DNA from: Cryptomeria japonica
Lineage: Eukaryota; Streptophyta; Pinopsida; Cupressales; Cupressaceae
DNA length: 64,000 nt
Direction: 5' to 3'
Assembly: GCF_030272615.1 (NCBI RefSeq)
Contig: NC_081411.1
Span: 209,714,244 to 209,778,243 of the forward strand
The position numbers were made by a program, and so were the translations under genes. Position 1 is the stretch's first letter. Each line of letters starts with the position of its first letter. Shown piece after piece: positions 53,317 to 64,000 of the stretch. The notes beneath the pieces are model-generated. The model was not told where the DNA came from and did no database searches. It worked only from the letters and a program-made list of their open reading frames with translations.

Positions 53317-56269
53317 ATTGTATCATCATATATTTAGACTGGCAATACACAAGGTTAAATAATATATAAATCAACCTACCCTTTTCAAATTTGATCTTAA
53401 CAACTAACATTCTAGTTTATTCATTACCCCTTTGACAACCAAAATTCATCAATACCTAAAATATTGCAACGGTACAATTATTCTTTACTTCTCATTATTT
53501 CAATGCCATTGTCCACATAATGTCATACCAACTCTAATAGTTTTCAAAGACAACCCATAAATAAGGGACTCATATTCACCCTTTTTATTTTGTGGTTAAT
53601 AAAGTCTTTCCATCGTCCAGTACATTTACCTTATATATCGAGGGATCTATGTCTAATTACAAACCAAAACTCTTGATCAACTTGCCATCACTCTCTAATA
53701 TATATAACATTGTCTTTAAAAGAGTAGTAAAACTATTTAGCACAGTCAATGACATTTATAAAGCTTTAATACTCAGCACAGTCAATGACATTTATAAAGA
53801 AGGGCAATGTTGCAATTATATAGAATAGTGTGAATGATGGTTGTTGAATTTCAATCACATATATGTGTGCAATTACAAACAGAACAAGACTACTAAACTC
53901 TCAAACTCGACACAAAGTTATTATTGTAACATCTAAGTACACAAATTGGTTGCAGCGCTGTTTCTTTAAAACATATATACAAAATGTAAAAGCAAATGGA
54001 GTAGAATGACCTGCAAGTGTTGTGCTGGCCTTCAATGCCTCTTCTCACGTGCTTGTCCAATTTCTTTGCATGATTCCTTTCAGTCCTAGTCTCTCATGTA
54101 ACTTTTGTTCATTATTTTTCTACTATTTTCTTTTTCTTCCGAAGCCTAAAATGGCATGTTATACAGGGTTTCAACATGTGGCAAGTCACTCAACTGTCAT
54201 TCCAACACTCATTCCCACCTACAAATAGCCACGCCTCAGGCTAAATCTTCCCATGCATTGTTCTTCACCCATTGACATCTTCTATTCTCGGTGTACGGAC
54301 TATGAGCACTTCTTCCACACTTACAAAATGGCCTCGCTATATTATTCACGTCCCTCTACTGGTCTCTCTCCACATCCTGCACTATATTTGTTCCCTGCAG
54401 ATAGAAGAATTGATCCTAAAATAGATTAGAAACTTAGTGCTTGTCTATTCTTTCTAGTGGTCGATGGAAGTCCTTAGCCTCTTTACAATCTCTTATTCCA
54501 ATATATTTATTTCCTACATTTTCTGGAACCCTTGCAATGCATGAGATCACAGTTCTTGGAGACATTTCACCCAACCCGGATGTGTCTCTTCACTAGCCTT
54601 TCCTTCTCTTCCCAAGCGCCTTTAGTTCTTGCCTCCATTGTAGTCACCTCCTACTCTCCTTTCTTGCTCTCTCGCATCATATTCTCCTCTCCACCATGAA
54701 CATGCCCTTCTTTTCACCTTCTCCACCCGATTTCTTCTTCCTTCAAAACCAACTCAGAAATGAAGAATGCGATTTAGGGGCCCTTGAGATATTTTTGTGC
54801 CCCCATATTCACCTCCAGACTGTCGTTTTAGATTTCCAAAAGAAAATGCCATACCCTGCCAATTGCGTGGCCATTCCTACCATACTGTCATTGATTGCCC
54901 CAACGGATGGTCACAGTTCTTCTGCATGCCTTAAATAATTTTTGGTCTACCTGTTGATGTGAATGATCGAGGAAATGATAAGGGAACCATTCCTCATTAA
55001 TGGTGTAGTCTCCCTGTCTCCCTTCATGTTGATTGTCATTCTTAAACTTGTGTGGAGGCCCATAACTCCAGTCAACTCATCCATCCTGTACTTTTGAATG
55101 TCTTTTAATTATTAAAATTATTTATTTTCTTCCTATTCATTCTCAGTGCAAGTGGTGTATGCAGGGATTTGATATTTTTATTTTTTAAAAAATTTACAGC
55201 TTAAGGGATCCATAGGCTATGCGTGTGTACCAGTTATAAACAACATTTCCTCTCTTCCTTGTTGGGTCAGGATCTAATCCACAAATTCATATGTAGAGGC
55301 ATTGGAAGATTTGTGTATAACCCTTTACTCTCTTCCCTTTTTATCTTCTCAGTTTCATTTTATTTTATTTTCCTGTGCACTACTGATAAAACACAAAACT
55401 GAAATATATATTCAGTTGCCAATTTTCGGGGGATAAAAAGTAAAAGTGGTAAGATTTGATATCTCCGTACACTTACATTTTAACAAATTGTATAGTAACA
55501 TTAAGAAGATACGATGGAAGAAGTTTTTTTAATGTATTTATTAAAAGACAGAATAAAGCATTCATAATTTGTTTTCCCTTACCGTTGTCAAAGCAAATAG
55601 AGAGCCCTTTTTATTCATGTTTATACTAAAGTACAGTATGTATTTCTAGAAAATAGAGTACCCAAAACATTCATTGACCGTAGTATAATTCACTGATCTC
55701 ACTGAAAATTTGATATTTCTGTAATTTTACTAACGGTAGTATTTGTGTTACTATCATTTTTGTATTTCAATTAAATCAAAAATGAAAATTCATGGTTTAA
55801 ACACTTATAACATAAGAAACATTATAACAAATACTTCATAACTTGTTAAACTATTCATCTTTTTACATTGTATAACTATAAATTCACATTTTAATATAAT
55901 TTCTACTTCTTTTTACATTTTAAATCGTGTCCTTTTCTTTGTGTTTCCTTGGCAGCAATAGCTTGCTTTTGATATCTTATGCCCTATGTTCTGGATTCAT
56001 CGCATTTCTTCTTCTTACTATTGTATTTTCTACTGCAAAGCTCCCGTGCTTCCAACATGGTATTGGCTATGTACTCATGCTCCTACCTCTTTCTCTGCAT
56101 GTCATCGCCTTCTGCTCGCAATCCTCCATCCATTTTAACTTGATAGGCATCCATCTTGCATCCACCAGCTTTCACTAATTGTAATATCCCAAAGAATAGA
56201 TATCTGATCTCTATTTTGAACAGTTACATATTTTAAATAATTTAAAACAATGAAGCGGTCAGCGATACA
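53317..56269. other. Unassigned region; short tandem repeat and zinc-knuckle-like trace
   Basis: No gene recognised. A short tandem repeat with CAGTCAATGACATTTATAAAG lies at 53735-53800. At about 54845-54905 one plus frame reads CQLRGHSYHTVIDCPNGW, a CCHC knuckle with the second Cys replaced by Arg and no wider gag context. The last 500 bp before 56269 lie 3' of the F-box gene and contain several small ORFs of no known similarity. Confidence 0.45.
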
Positions 56270-57274
56270 TTAAATTTCTATCGTCGAAACAGATACGACT
56301 TCCATGTCCACTAAGTTCAGTCTGTCAAGAGAAATCCACCTCTCAGACAGAGGTGCTCCAGGTTTATACATATAAAAAATGGTTGGCTGATCGATGGAAT
56401 CTGTATCTTTTCCACACAAAAAAATTCGATCCCACCACACAGTGGCATAAATTTGACCCCACCACACTCTGGGACTAACCTGCACAAGCTCTTGGGGGAG
56501 GGGATCGAGTTCCCTCCACACATTTCCTTTCCAATCATATTGTTGTATTCTATTCGTGCCAAAACCAATTAGTTGTTCAAATAGAACGTAGATGGATAAT
56601 AAACTTTGCCCAACCATATTTACTGTTGACCATAGTCCTGTGTTGGAATCAAATCTCTGACATGTATTACCAATGACATAAAACATTCCTTTAAAAGACA
56701 CACCCGTACAGACGCCAACTTCTTGGTGCATCTCAGGAAGAAGCTCCCACTTGTCTTCATCTACTTTATAAACTGCTGCATCACGGAGGGCACGACGAGG
56801 ATTAAAATTGGTACGTCCTCCCGCAATGTAAATCGATCCTTCGGGTGAGGCACAACATGCAAACCAGGATCTGGCAGTTGGAATTTGAGCAGCTTGCTTC
56901 CATGAACTAGATAATACATCATATATCAGAGTCTCTGTAGTATGTTTGCCCTGAAAACTCAAGCCCACCAAAATAATGTTACGTTTAACACACAGAATCT
57001 GCGAATCCGACGAGGCTTGGAAACCACTGGGAATAGTAATGCGCATTATACATGATTGATCAACTGGATCGTAGAGAGATATCGCAGCAGTCCCGAGCAA
57101 ACATATATATTTCTCTGCCAACCCAAACTTAATTCTATCTTGATAAAACTGGGGACATTCCATCATTTCTTTAGCAGGTTCCAACAACTGTTTAATCTGT
57201 TGTTGAAATTTGTATGGCACTTTTAATAAGATGTCTCGAAATATTTGTTCAGGGAGCTCCTCTAGAAGATCCAT
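56270..57274 (-). CDS. Kelch-repeat F-box-like protein, 334 aa
   Basis: An intact, intronless minus-strand frame. I choose the Met at 57274 (MDLLEELPEQIFRDILLKVPY), since this is where plant F-box/kelch proteins start; the frame is open 21 codons further upstream. Residues about 5-50 are F-box-like (LPEQIFRDILLKVPY...FYQDRIKFG), but the usual Cys-x-x-Trp part is replaced (LLEPAKEMMECPQF), so SKP1 binding may be weak. Kelch motifs follow: TARSWFACCASPEGSIYIAGG at about 137-157, DAAVYKVDEDKWELLPEM, then GVSFKGMFYVIGN. Such proteins are substrate adaptors of SCF ubiquitin ligases (the plant KFB group targets, for example, phenylalanine ammonia-lyase); the substrate here is unknown. No stop or shift, in a window where nearly every other ORF is broken, suggests real selection. 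Confidence 0.82.
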   Translation of the reverse strand: MDLLEELPEQIFRDILLKVPYKFQQQIKQLLEPAKEMMECPQFYQDRIKFGLAEKYICLLGTAAISLYDPVDQSCIMRITIPSGFQASSDSQILCVKRNIILVGLSFQGKHTTETLIYDVLSSSWKQAAQIPTARSWFACCASPEGSIYIAGGRTNFNPRRALRDAAVYKVDEDKWELLPEMHQEVGVCTGVSFKGMFYVIGNTCQRFDSNTGLWSTVNMVGQSLLSIYVLFEQLIGFGTNRIQQYDWKGNVWRELDPLPQELVQVSPRVWWGQIYATVWWDRIFLCGKDTDSIDQPTIFYMYKPGAPLSERWISLDRLNLVDMEVVSVSTIEI

Positions 57275-59090
57275 TATCAAGTTTTTCTGTTTAAACAAGA
57301 TATGAAACTCTACTCTTTCACACCAAGTCCAGAGCATGTAGAAAGTGGGTTATATTCAGTTTAAATTGTAGGTGTTGCTTTATACTTGAAAACGCTTCTC
57401 AGATTCAAAGGCTACACCCTTTGGGAATGCCCTCATAAAAGAGACTAAATTAATGCTAAAAAAAATTTGTGCTGATTATTTTTGAATAAGCCTTATGTTT
57501 GTGATACATATGGTAGATATAATGCTCAAGAGAAAACAATATTTTACACAATTCCAAATTACTTAAAATAAAGCGAAGGACAATAGCTGCAGATTTTAAT
57601 TTATGTCATTTAAATAAATAAAATATATTATTGATATAATATTTAGTTTGAGATTCTCCATTATTTTCCATTATTGTTCTCCATGAGGTTCTATCATTTT
57701 TTCATACATTCTATAACACTTCAGATACCTTGTCTGTGTTTCCACATTTTGGATTTTGCCTGTTTTTCTTAAAGGGGCACTTGAAAGTATTAGTGACAGA
57801 TACTCAAAAATTTCTAAATCGTTGTCAAACAAATCTATTTTGTGCAAATTCTACGATTATTGCATCCCATGAGACCACATTTTATTAGGGCATTGTGTCA
57901 AAAAAAATCGCACGCCTTGTCTGTTCTCTGCCACCGGTTTGCCTTTGTACTCTATAACAACAAATGTTTTTGCTGTTGTTATGGCCCACAGGTCCCATGA
58001 TATGCAAAATAGAATTTACATGCGTCTTAGAAATAAGAATTGTTTTTGTTAGATGTCATCAAATCTACAACAGAAATTTTTTTTGCACCAATGAAAAAAG
58101 TTGATGGTGGGATATTATTAGTATAAATATAAATGAAGGTAAAAGATTGATTGATTAGACTGTAAGAGGTTATGAAATTTTTTTGCACTTTTGTAGCATT
58201 GCAACTATTAAATGTAAATTATTTTTAAAGCATATTTAAGGCCTTGATTATGAAGAACAGCCTTATACCATTTTAACATATCAACAATGGTTTGATCCAA
58301 AATCAAGGGATGAAGTCAATTTTCATATTATTTTTCGTGTGTGAACTGCCTGTTATAGGTACATCGAATAGTTTGCCAATGAGGAGACAACTCATTTAAT
58401 AATATTTATATATTTTTAATTTTCATATATTCTACATTTTTCTGACCATTGCAATAAATTTTATTGGTGCGCTGGTTAGAGGCATTGAATTCCTTGATCC
58501 AATGTTATTAGCAGCTGTAAAAGAAAAGATTATCCAATCACCCACCTATCATTCATCTAGTCATGCCAAAGCTATTTGTTTAATCACATGTTTCTATCCA
58601 AAAAAAATTTATTCATGTTTCTATCCAATGATCCACCTATCGCATGTTAGTAAACCATTTTCTTTATTGATGGGGTGGATGGATATCAACATCACATAGA
58701 AACACGAACTCATAAATTTAGAAACAAACACAAAAAATATGAATCCTAAACCTTTCTAGATCTTAGGTCCAAAATAACAAGTATCTAATATTTTCTTCCA
58801 TTTAACCTTTTCTCTATTTTATTCTAGAACATTCCATTCTTATCTAGTTTCTATTTAGAAATATATCAATTTTAATTTTGTCTTTTGCATTTCATAGGTG
58901 GGAGAAATTACATATGCCAACATCCCCCCTTAATTTTGACCACTAATGCTGCGACATTCAAATTTCTTTGCTCTTGACTCTTTTGGATTTCATAACCAAG
59001 TTTGTTGACTTTGCAAATCATTTTCCTTGCTTGATATCTTCAAACCATCTTCAAATTTTATCATGTCTCTCTCTCATGTCTTCATCCAAT
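57275..59090. other. Upstream region of the F-box gene and spacer
   Basis: AT-rich, non-coding as far as I can see. The gene's promoter should lie at 57340-57800 (minus strand); no single TATA box stands out. No repeat family member was recognised until the F2 copy at about 59090. Confidence 0.5.
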
Positions 59091-60530
59091 TGTTTTTGAA
59101 AAAGTGAAAACAGGTTTTGATGGGCCCCTGAAACCCATTACAACCAAAAGATCAAAAGATATACATTAAAGCGCAACAAAATGCAAAAGACAACAACTAA
59201 GAAAAGGACAGCTGATGAGCATAAAGGCCAGCAAACTAGAGACAACTAACAAAACCAAACAGGACCGACAGAGAGAGCCCAAACTTAGATTAAGTTTTGA
59301 AGCATCTCAGCTCCTTCTAGCTCTAGATGTTCCATATTATTAGCTACCTGCTTAATTTCCTCAATTTCCTTGCTCTAGTTTTGCACCTTTCTGTTGCTTG
59401 CATGCATTCTTCTAACAAGCCTAGTCTTCTTATCCTTAGGGGTATCTTCCTTTGCATCAATGATGCTCGCAGAAGCCTTATCCCATGGTCATTCTCAAGC
59501 TTACTGATAAGAGCCTTCATACTAGCCGAGGCGGCCTTCAAGATCTTATGACTTTGCTTACCAATCTTTTTGAGCATGTTCTCAACTCCTTGAAGTCTTT
59601 TTTTAGTAGCCCCTGCATTGTTCTCCAAGTTAAGGAAGCTATTTTGATTAGTATTGATGATCTTCTCCATATTACTAATATCTTTGGTGAGCTCACTGGG
59701 GCAATCTTGGATGGATTTGAATTTACCCAATCCAATTGCTTCTAAAGTCTCAAATTTTCCAGCTTCCTAGACTTGCTTGGTTTTTATGGCAGAAATTTCC
59801 TTTTGCATCTAGTGGAGAACCTTGTTGAAGCTATCCATGTCGTTATTGATGTAGAGGTCTATATCCAGATGATGATCCTCCTGGGTCTTGTCTACATCAG
59901 GCTCTAAATTCACCTCAAGACCCGCCTCCCTAACATCAAAGCTCTGAGCTTCTTTCATGGCCATGTCCTCCCCCATCAAGCCCTTATCCTTAGAGTTAGT
60001 CATGAGAGGTGACCAATTCTTGGTTCCCACATCCTTAATTTTAGGAATTTTCCTTTTTTCTTCTAGGTTGAGAGGATTTGGGACCTCACTTTTAGTATCC
60101 ATATCATTATCAGTCTCATTATCCTCTTCATACCAGCTATCCCCATCCTCCCCGCTCTGCTTCCTTTTGGCCAACCCTTTATTCTATAGATCATGCTCTG
60201 TTTTTATTTTTTTCCTACTCGACCCAGCAATTTGGGGGTCCTCCTATGCCTCAGCTTCTGTGTCATAGCCTTCACCTTCCTCATCATTAGAGTCATCGAG
60301 ATCCTCTTCCGACTCAAAAACCTGAAATATGTTCAAATGGACGATAGTGTTCTTGATGTGATTATACAGAATAACCATAAAACCCTCATGCATTGCTGGA
60401 TTGGTATTGGGGTTGGATATTGCATCCTTGATCCCAACATTTACGTGGCAAAAAGGATAATATGGAATGAAAATTTTCTCTTTATACAAAATTGGTTGAG
60501 AGTGACAAAATGATAGTTGTAAACCCTAGT
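59090..60530 (-). pseudogene. LINE-like ORF1 copy F2, C-terminal two thirds
   Basis: Colinear with F1. Pieces on the minus strand: PAMHEGFMVILYNHIKNTIVHLNIFQVFESEEDLDDSNDEEGEG (about 60290-60400), MAKRKQSGEDGDSWYEEDNETDNDMDTKSE (60174), SFDVREAGLEVNLEPDVDKTQEDHHLDIDLYINNDMDSF and NSFLNLENNAGATKKRLQGVENMLKKIGKQSHKILKAASASMKALISKLENDHG (59480-59690). It ends near 59100 in the same GGGTTTCAG motif as F1. Stops and a shift are present. Confidence 0.62.
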
Positions 60531-61020
60531 AAATCTACTAAATAGAGTGATAAATTCCATAATAGCAAGCAAAACCCTTCACCGAATTAGCTTAATTACC
60601 TTTGGCAAGTAGTAGGTATGGCTTCCCTTCACCAATCTGGCTTTCTCCTCCTCATCCTTCGAAAATTTCTTCACAGAGACATATGAAATATTCCTATCCC
60701 CATAGAACTTGATGTCATCCATCGGAAGACCTGTAGCCTCAACGATCATAGTTTCAGTCACCTTGACCTTCTTGCTACCAATGGTCAATGTGCCTTTAGT
60801 CTAGCCTTTTTTGAAAGCTATCATAATTTTGGGTCGTTTCTCCTGCATTCTCTCCATGAAATATTTCTTTGCAATGAACTTTCTGTGAGAAACCACTAGA
60901 AGTCTGTGGAAATTTCTAATACCTCCATTCGATAAGGAAAAAAGAACCCATAAAGAATGTGTAGTGATCCTGCAATTATTACTATACCTCCTTCTCAACT
61001 CCATACAAAACTAACTCATA
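60531..61020 (-). pseudogene. LINE-like ORF1 copy F2, N-terminal part
   Basis: On the minus strand: RNFHRLLVVSHRKFIAKKYFMERMQEKRPKIMIAFKKG (about 60801-60915), a stop, then MTIGSKKVKVTETMIVEATGLPMDDIKFYGDRNISYVSVKKFSKDEEEKARLVKGSHTYYLPKVIKLIR (60579-60788). The EATGLPMDDIKFY part is typical of a repeated plant transposon protein family found upstream of the acidic region. Its biochemical role is unknown. Confidence 0.6.
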
Positions 61021-61035
61021 CTACGATGACCTCCC

Positions 61036-61650
61036 CTAGCACCTCGAGAAATGATTTCGAATATGGCCTTTCTTACCATGAAATCTTTCATAAGTTAAGA
61101 TATCATGTGCTGCACAAGGGAGCTCTTCCTTGCAATTCCAGATCACAATTTGCTCGCTCCGTACCACCTCATTGGTAGCCCAGACAACACACTTGTTGAC
61201 CTCTCTATAATCATGGGAAATGTGGCATTTATCAAACCCCTGAAGCAACTCCCTGGCAGAGTCAATGATGCTTTTAATCATCCACAAGGGTTGGTGTTTA
61301 CCAAGGAGACAATTAATAATGATTTTAGAGTCACCTTCCAACCATAACATTTTGACACCCAAATTACAAGCTAATTTAATAGTTTGGAGGGCGCCCAAAG
61401 CTTTCGCCAAATGATTAGTTTGAATCCCTGAGGGATAGGCAACCATCCTAGTACAATATCCAACACCATTCCGAGTAACTCTACCACAACTGGCATGTCC
61501 AGGGTTCCCTTTAGCGACACCATCAAACTTGGCCTTAAACCAATCATTAGGGGGACAATCCAAGATACACATAATGTTTGTTTCCAAAATGGACGATGGG
61601 TTTACATTGTTTACAAGGTAGAGACCAAGTTGATTTCCTCCAAATATCAC
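61036..61650 (-). pseudogene. LINE RNase H fragment, 204 codons
   Basis: An RNase H fold of the plant LINE type: FDGVAKGNPGHASCGRV with the first catalytic Asp, HLAKALGALQTIKLA where the catalytic Glu (usually AExxAL) is Lys, WLEGDSKIIINCLLG with the second Asp, and VNKCVVWATNEV at the usual fourth motif. The frame is open, but the missing Glu argues that it is not an active enzyme. It lies upstream of ORF1-like F2 on the same strand, which is the reverse of the order inside one LINE, so it is from a separate or tandem insertion. Confidence 0.68.
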
Positions 61651-64000
61651 TATCTGTAAGGCTCAGACCAACAATAACAATGACGGAAGGTCCTCTTGCG
61701 CTTTAGGCTCTGCAGAACCAGGGAGGGTGACCCCTTTAGTAAGAAAGTCCTGCTCTTTGCAAGGATACTCAAGACCTTATTGAAAAAAAAGAAAATTGTC
61801 TCATAATAAAACTCAACAAAAAGGGAGAATGCTCAAGGATGCCAAATCCATCAATGATCCTCAACCTTAAACTAGAGTATGAGAGATGGTGAGACTATTT
61901 TAAAAAAATACATAAATCTTAGCAAATGATTTTTTCTGGTTGTTTATAAGATTCGCTCTGAGAGATCATAAAGAAGATAAAACCAAAAAACTTGTAACAT
62001 AATGAAATTCGCTAGAAAATACGAGTTCCTTACTATCCATTACAGTCCCTGTTATTTCCTACGACTCTCTAGAACTAATTTGGACCTAATTCTACAGAAA
62101 AAATCTATTTTACAGAGATATTTCTCAGAAAATTTGGATCCTAACTAATGGCCTTGAATTCCCTTTTATAGAAAATAAGGGAGCAGCAAGCTCCAGACCA
62201 TAAGACACTTGTCAACAGTAGATTCATTCTTTGATAATTAGCCCTAAAGGCTATGTTCAATTCTTTTTCAAAATATCCACATGTCTATATGCCAACACCT
62301 GTGAATCATCATTCTCAAACTGAAAATTTGTAGAACAAAAATCATTTGATTTATGTCGTTATCGCCCTAACACCTTCGGATGGAGTGTGAGATGTTACAT
62401 TTTTGTCCCATAGAACATTTTCCTTCCTTAAAAAAGGAAACAGGATCTTGGAAAAAGTTAAAGTCGCCCCTCAAGCTAGAGGAGGAAATCAACCTTCATG
62501 CCTAGGATCAGAGGTAGTGGGAGGTAGAGTTAGAGGGGAAACATAATATGCTACGGAGGGGTCGCAACTTCCATGCAATCACATGGATGGATTTCTGCCA
62601 CTCCCTACCCAGACATGTCCCTTTTTTGTTCTTCTATGGGATTTGTCTCATAACCCTCTACCAACCAGAGACTGAGTAGACACAAAGGTCATGCCATGCG
62701 TGACCTTCCTTCACAAGAAAGGGATTTCACGCCCCCTCTACAAATCCTCCCCACTTTCACCCTATGGAAATAAACATACTCACACATGAGAGAGAAATTC
62801 CATCGCGTATCACAAAGTATATTGGAACTCCATCTATAAGCTTTCTCAAACATCATTTCTTCTGCAGAAAGAAAAATCGAACCTTTAAAATGAAAAGGCT
62901 TCATACTCTTCTAGCAATTCAATCACCACCTTGTTGTATTTATAGCTAACTATACTTCATCAAGTAGTTCTTGTTCTTGATACATCATCACTCTGGTGTT
63001 CTCAATTTGCTCTGCCAGCTATGGACACTAAAATTCATGCATATCACATCTACTGCATTCTTCTGTCAAGTTTCTCTTGATGTGAACAATTTTATTCTAA
63101 TCTTATTCTTCTTTTCTGTGTACAATCTACTACTTCAGGATTTTTATCAACAATAAAATCTTTGAATCCATCAGAGAATTCATGATTCATCACACCTGAA
63201 CTAGAATCTTATCCAAATCCTTTCACATCTCTAAGCTATCATCTTTGACTGTCAAATCCATCCTGAATCGACAAGTCTGAATCCAATTTGTTTTGCCCTT
63301 TCTCACGAGCTACAAACGGTGCCTTCAAAATCCCTCCAAACTTTTTATTTTAAACTCAACCACAGATCTCATCTAACTTGGCAAATCTAATGGTCATTTC
63401 TTGCCAACTTAGAAGTTTGACTTTCCAATTGTGTCTGTGGACCCACAAAATCCTAACTAAATCGCGCCATATCATTCTTTGATCAAGCTCTATCAACAAC
63501 CTTCCTGGAAGCCTTCCTGATCAGCTAGGGACACGTGTCATCATTTCATGATGCTACGATCCGTAACCACCTCGAAACTTCCATTGCGGGAATATGAGGG
63601 TTGTTCGATCTATTCAATCTATACTACCTAGCATACCTCTTGTTGACTCCTTCAGGACTTAAAAGTTGATCACTTTTTACCTCATGATAAAACATCCTCA
63701 TTCATTATAAGCACGTGCAAATTTATGGGACTGTTAGTAGACTGACCTTTAACATGTGTCAACCAGTACTTCAAATCTTTCAACTGGTTATGCTGCTAAC
63801 CTTGTCAGTTTCATCATCTCATGATGACACATGGCATCATCTCATGGTGTCACGATCATTAAAATCCTTTCATCTTCGATTGTGGGGAAGTGCTAGCCGT
63901 TGGATATATCCTTTCTTTAATAGATGGTTGGGGTATTTACTACTTGCCAGACTTAGGAAAATATAAGCACAAACATAAATATTTAGAAAGGGACCGGTAA
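61651..64000. other. Unassigned region with LTR-like traces
   Basis: No gene recognised. On the minus strand TGTAACATCTCACACTCC starts at 62400 and may be an LTR end of an unknown family, with TTTTATAGAAAATAAGGGAGC (62172 region) as a possible TATA. Two diverged copies of a motif GACAC(G/A)TG..ATCAT.TCATG lie at 63530-63600 and 63823-63890; the first begins with the perfect palindrome GACACGTGTC. Confidence 0.4.

Noticed and set aside
54696-54938. An 80-codon ORF (MNMPFFSPSPPDFFF...)
   Set aside because: No recognisable domain, no homologous copy in the window, and another frame over the same bases reads as a decayed zinc knuckle.
55927-56178. An 83-codon hydrophobic plus-strand ORF
   Set aside because: No initiation context or similarity; probably chance in pyrimidine-rich DNA.
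56317-56568. Minus-strand ORF of 83 codons inside the F-box gene
   Set aside because: Alternative-frame shadow of the kelch coding sequence.
62689-62949. Overlapping short ORFs on both strands
   Set aside because: No similarity, no copy elsewhere, and no flanking gene signals.

Overview
The window is repeat-rich plant nuclear DNA: nested LTR retrotransposons, a large two-gene DNA transposon, LINE-type debris and one intact host gene. The high retroelement load, the 0.8-1.6 kb copia LTRs, plant-type primer-binding sites (TGGTATCAGAGC), GT-AG introns and TTTAGGG arrays point to a seed plant with a very large genome. A gymnosperm, perhaps a yew-like conifer, is my best guess. It rests on the general look of the repeat families and is not proven. 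No tRNA, rRNA, CRISPR or bacterial feature was seen.

Layout. 1-734: end of a minus-strand Ty1/copia element A (leader, PBS, LTR). 1061-25476: a decayed plus-strand ORF called H (about 1,100 codons), split into three pieces by two insertions. The first is B (1706-16464), a minus-strand copia-like element without pol. Its left LTR is itself split by C (2487-10506), a Ty3/gypsy-like element with gag-protease-extra ORF but no reverse transcriptase. The second is I (18154-24401), a plus-strand copia with complete LTRs and an internal deletion of integrase/RT. 25477-29422: truncated minus-strand copia D. 29423-30870: LINE-like ORF1 copy F1. 30888-31535: tail of a plus-strand copia G.

31536-49680 is minus-strand copia E, whose polymerase gene is split by T (33216-44005), a 10.8 kb DNA transposon. 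T has a 4-bp target duplication, imperfect 28-bp inverted repeats, subterminal repeat clusters, a DDE-type transposase gene on the plus strand and a second, at least seven-exon gene on the minus strand. T is the most interesting object here: a probable Sola-like or unclassified plant transposon that is nearly complete but mutated.

49681-56269 is mostly non-coding, with a 290-bp tandem duplication. 56270-57274 (minus) is the only convincing intact host gene, a kelch/F-box-like protein. 57338-64000 holds a second LINE-like ORF1 copy (F2), a LINE RNase H fragment and unassigned sequence.

Relative order from nesting: H is older than B, B is older than C; H is older than I; E is older than T. Most element ORFs carry stops or frameshifts, so nearly all are dead copies. 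The biology that can be read here is how non-autonomous families (B, C, H) keep cis signals and gag-type proteins while lacking polymerase, and how T is built as a two-gene transposon.
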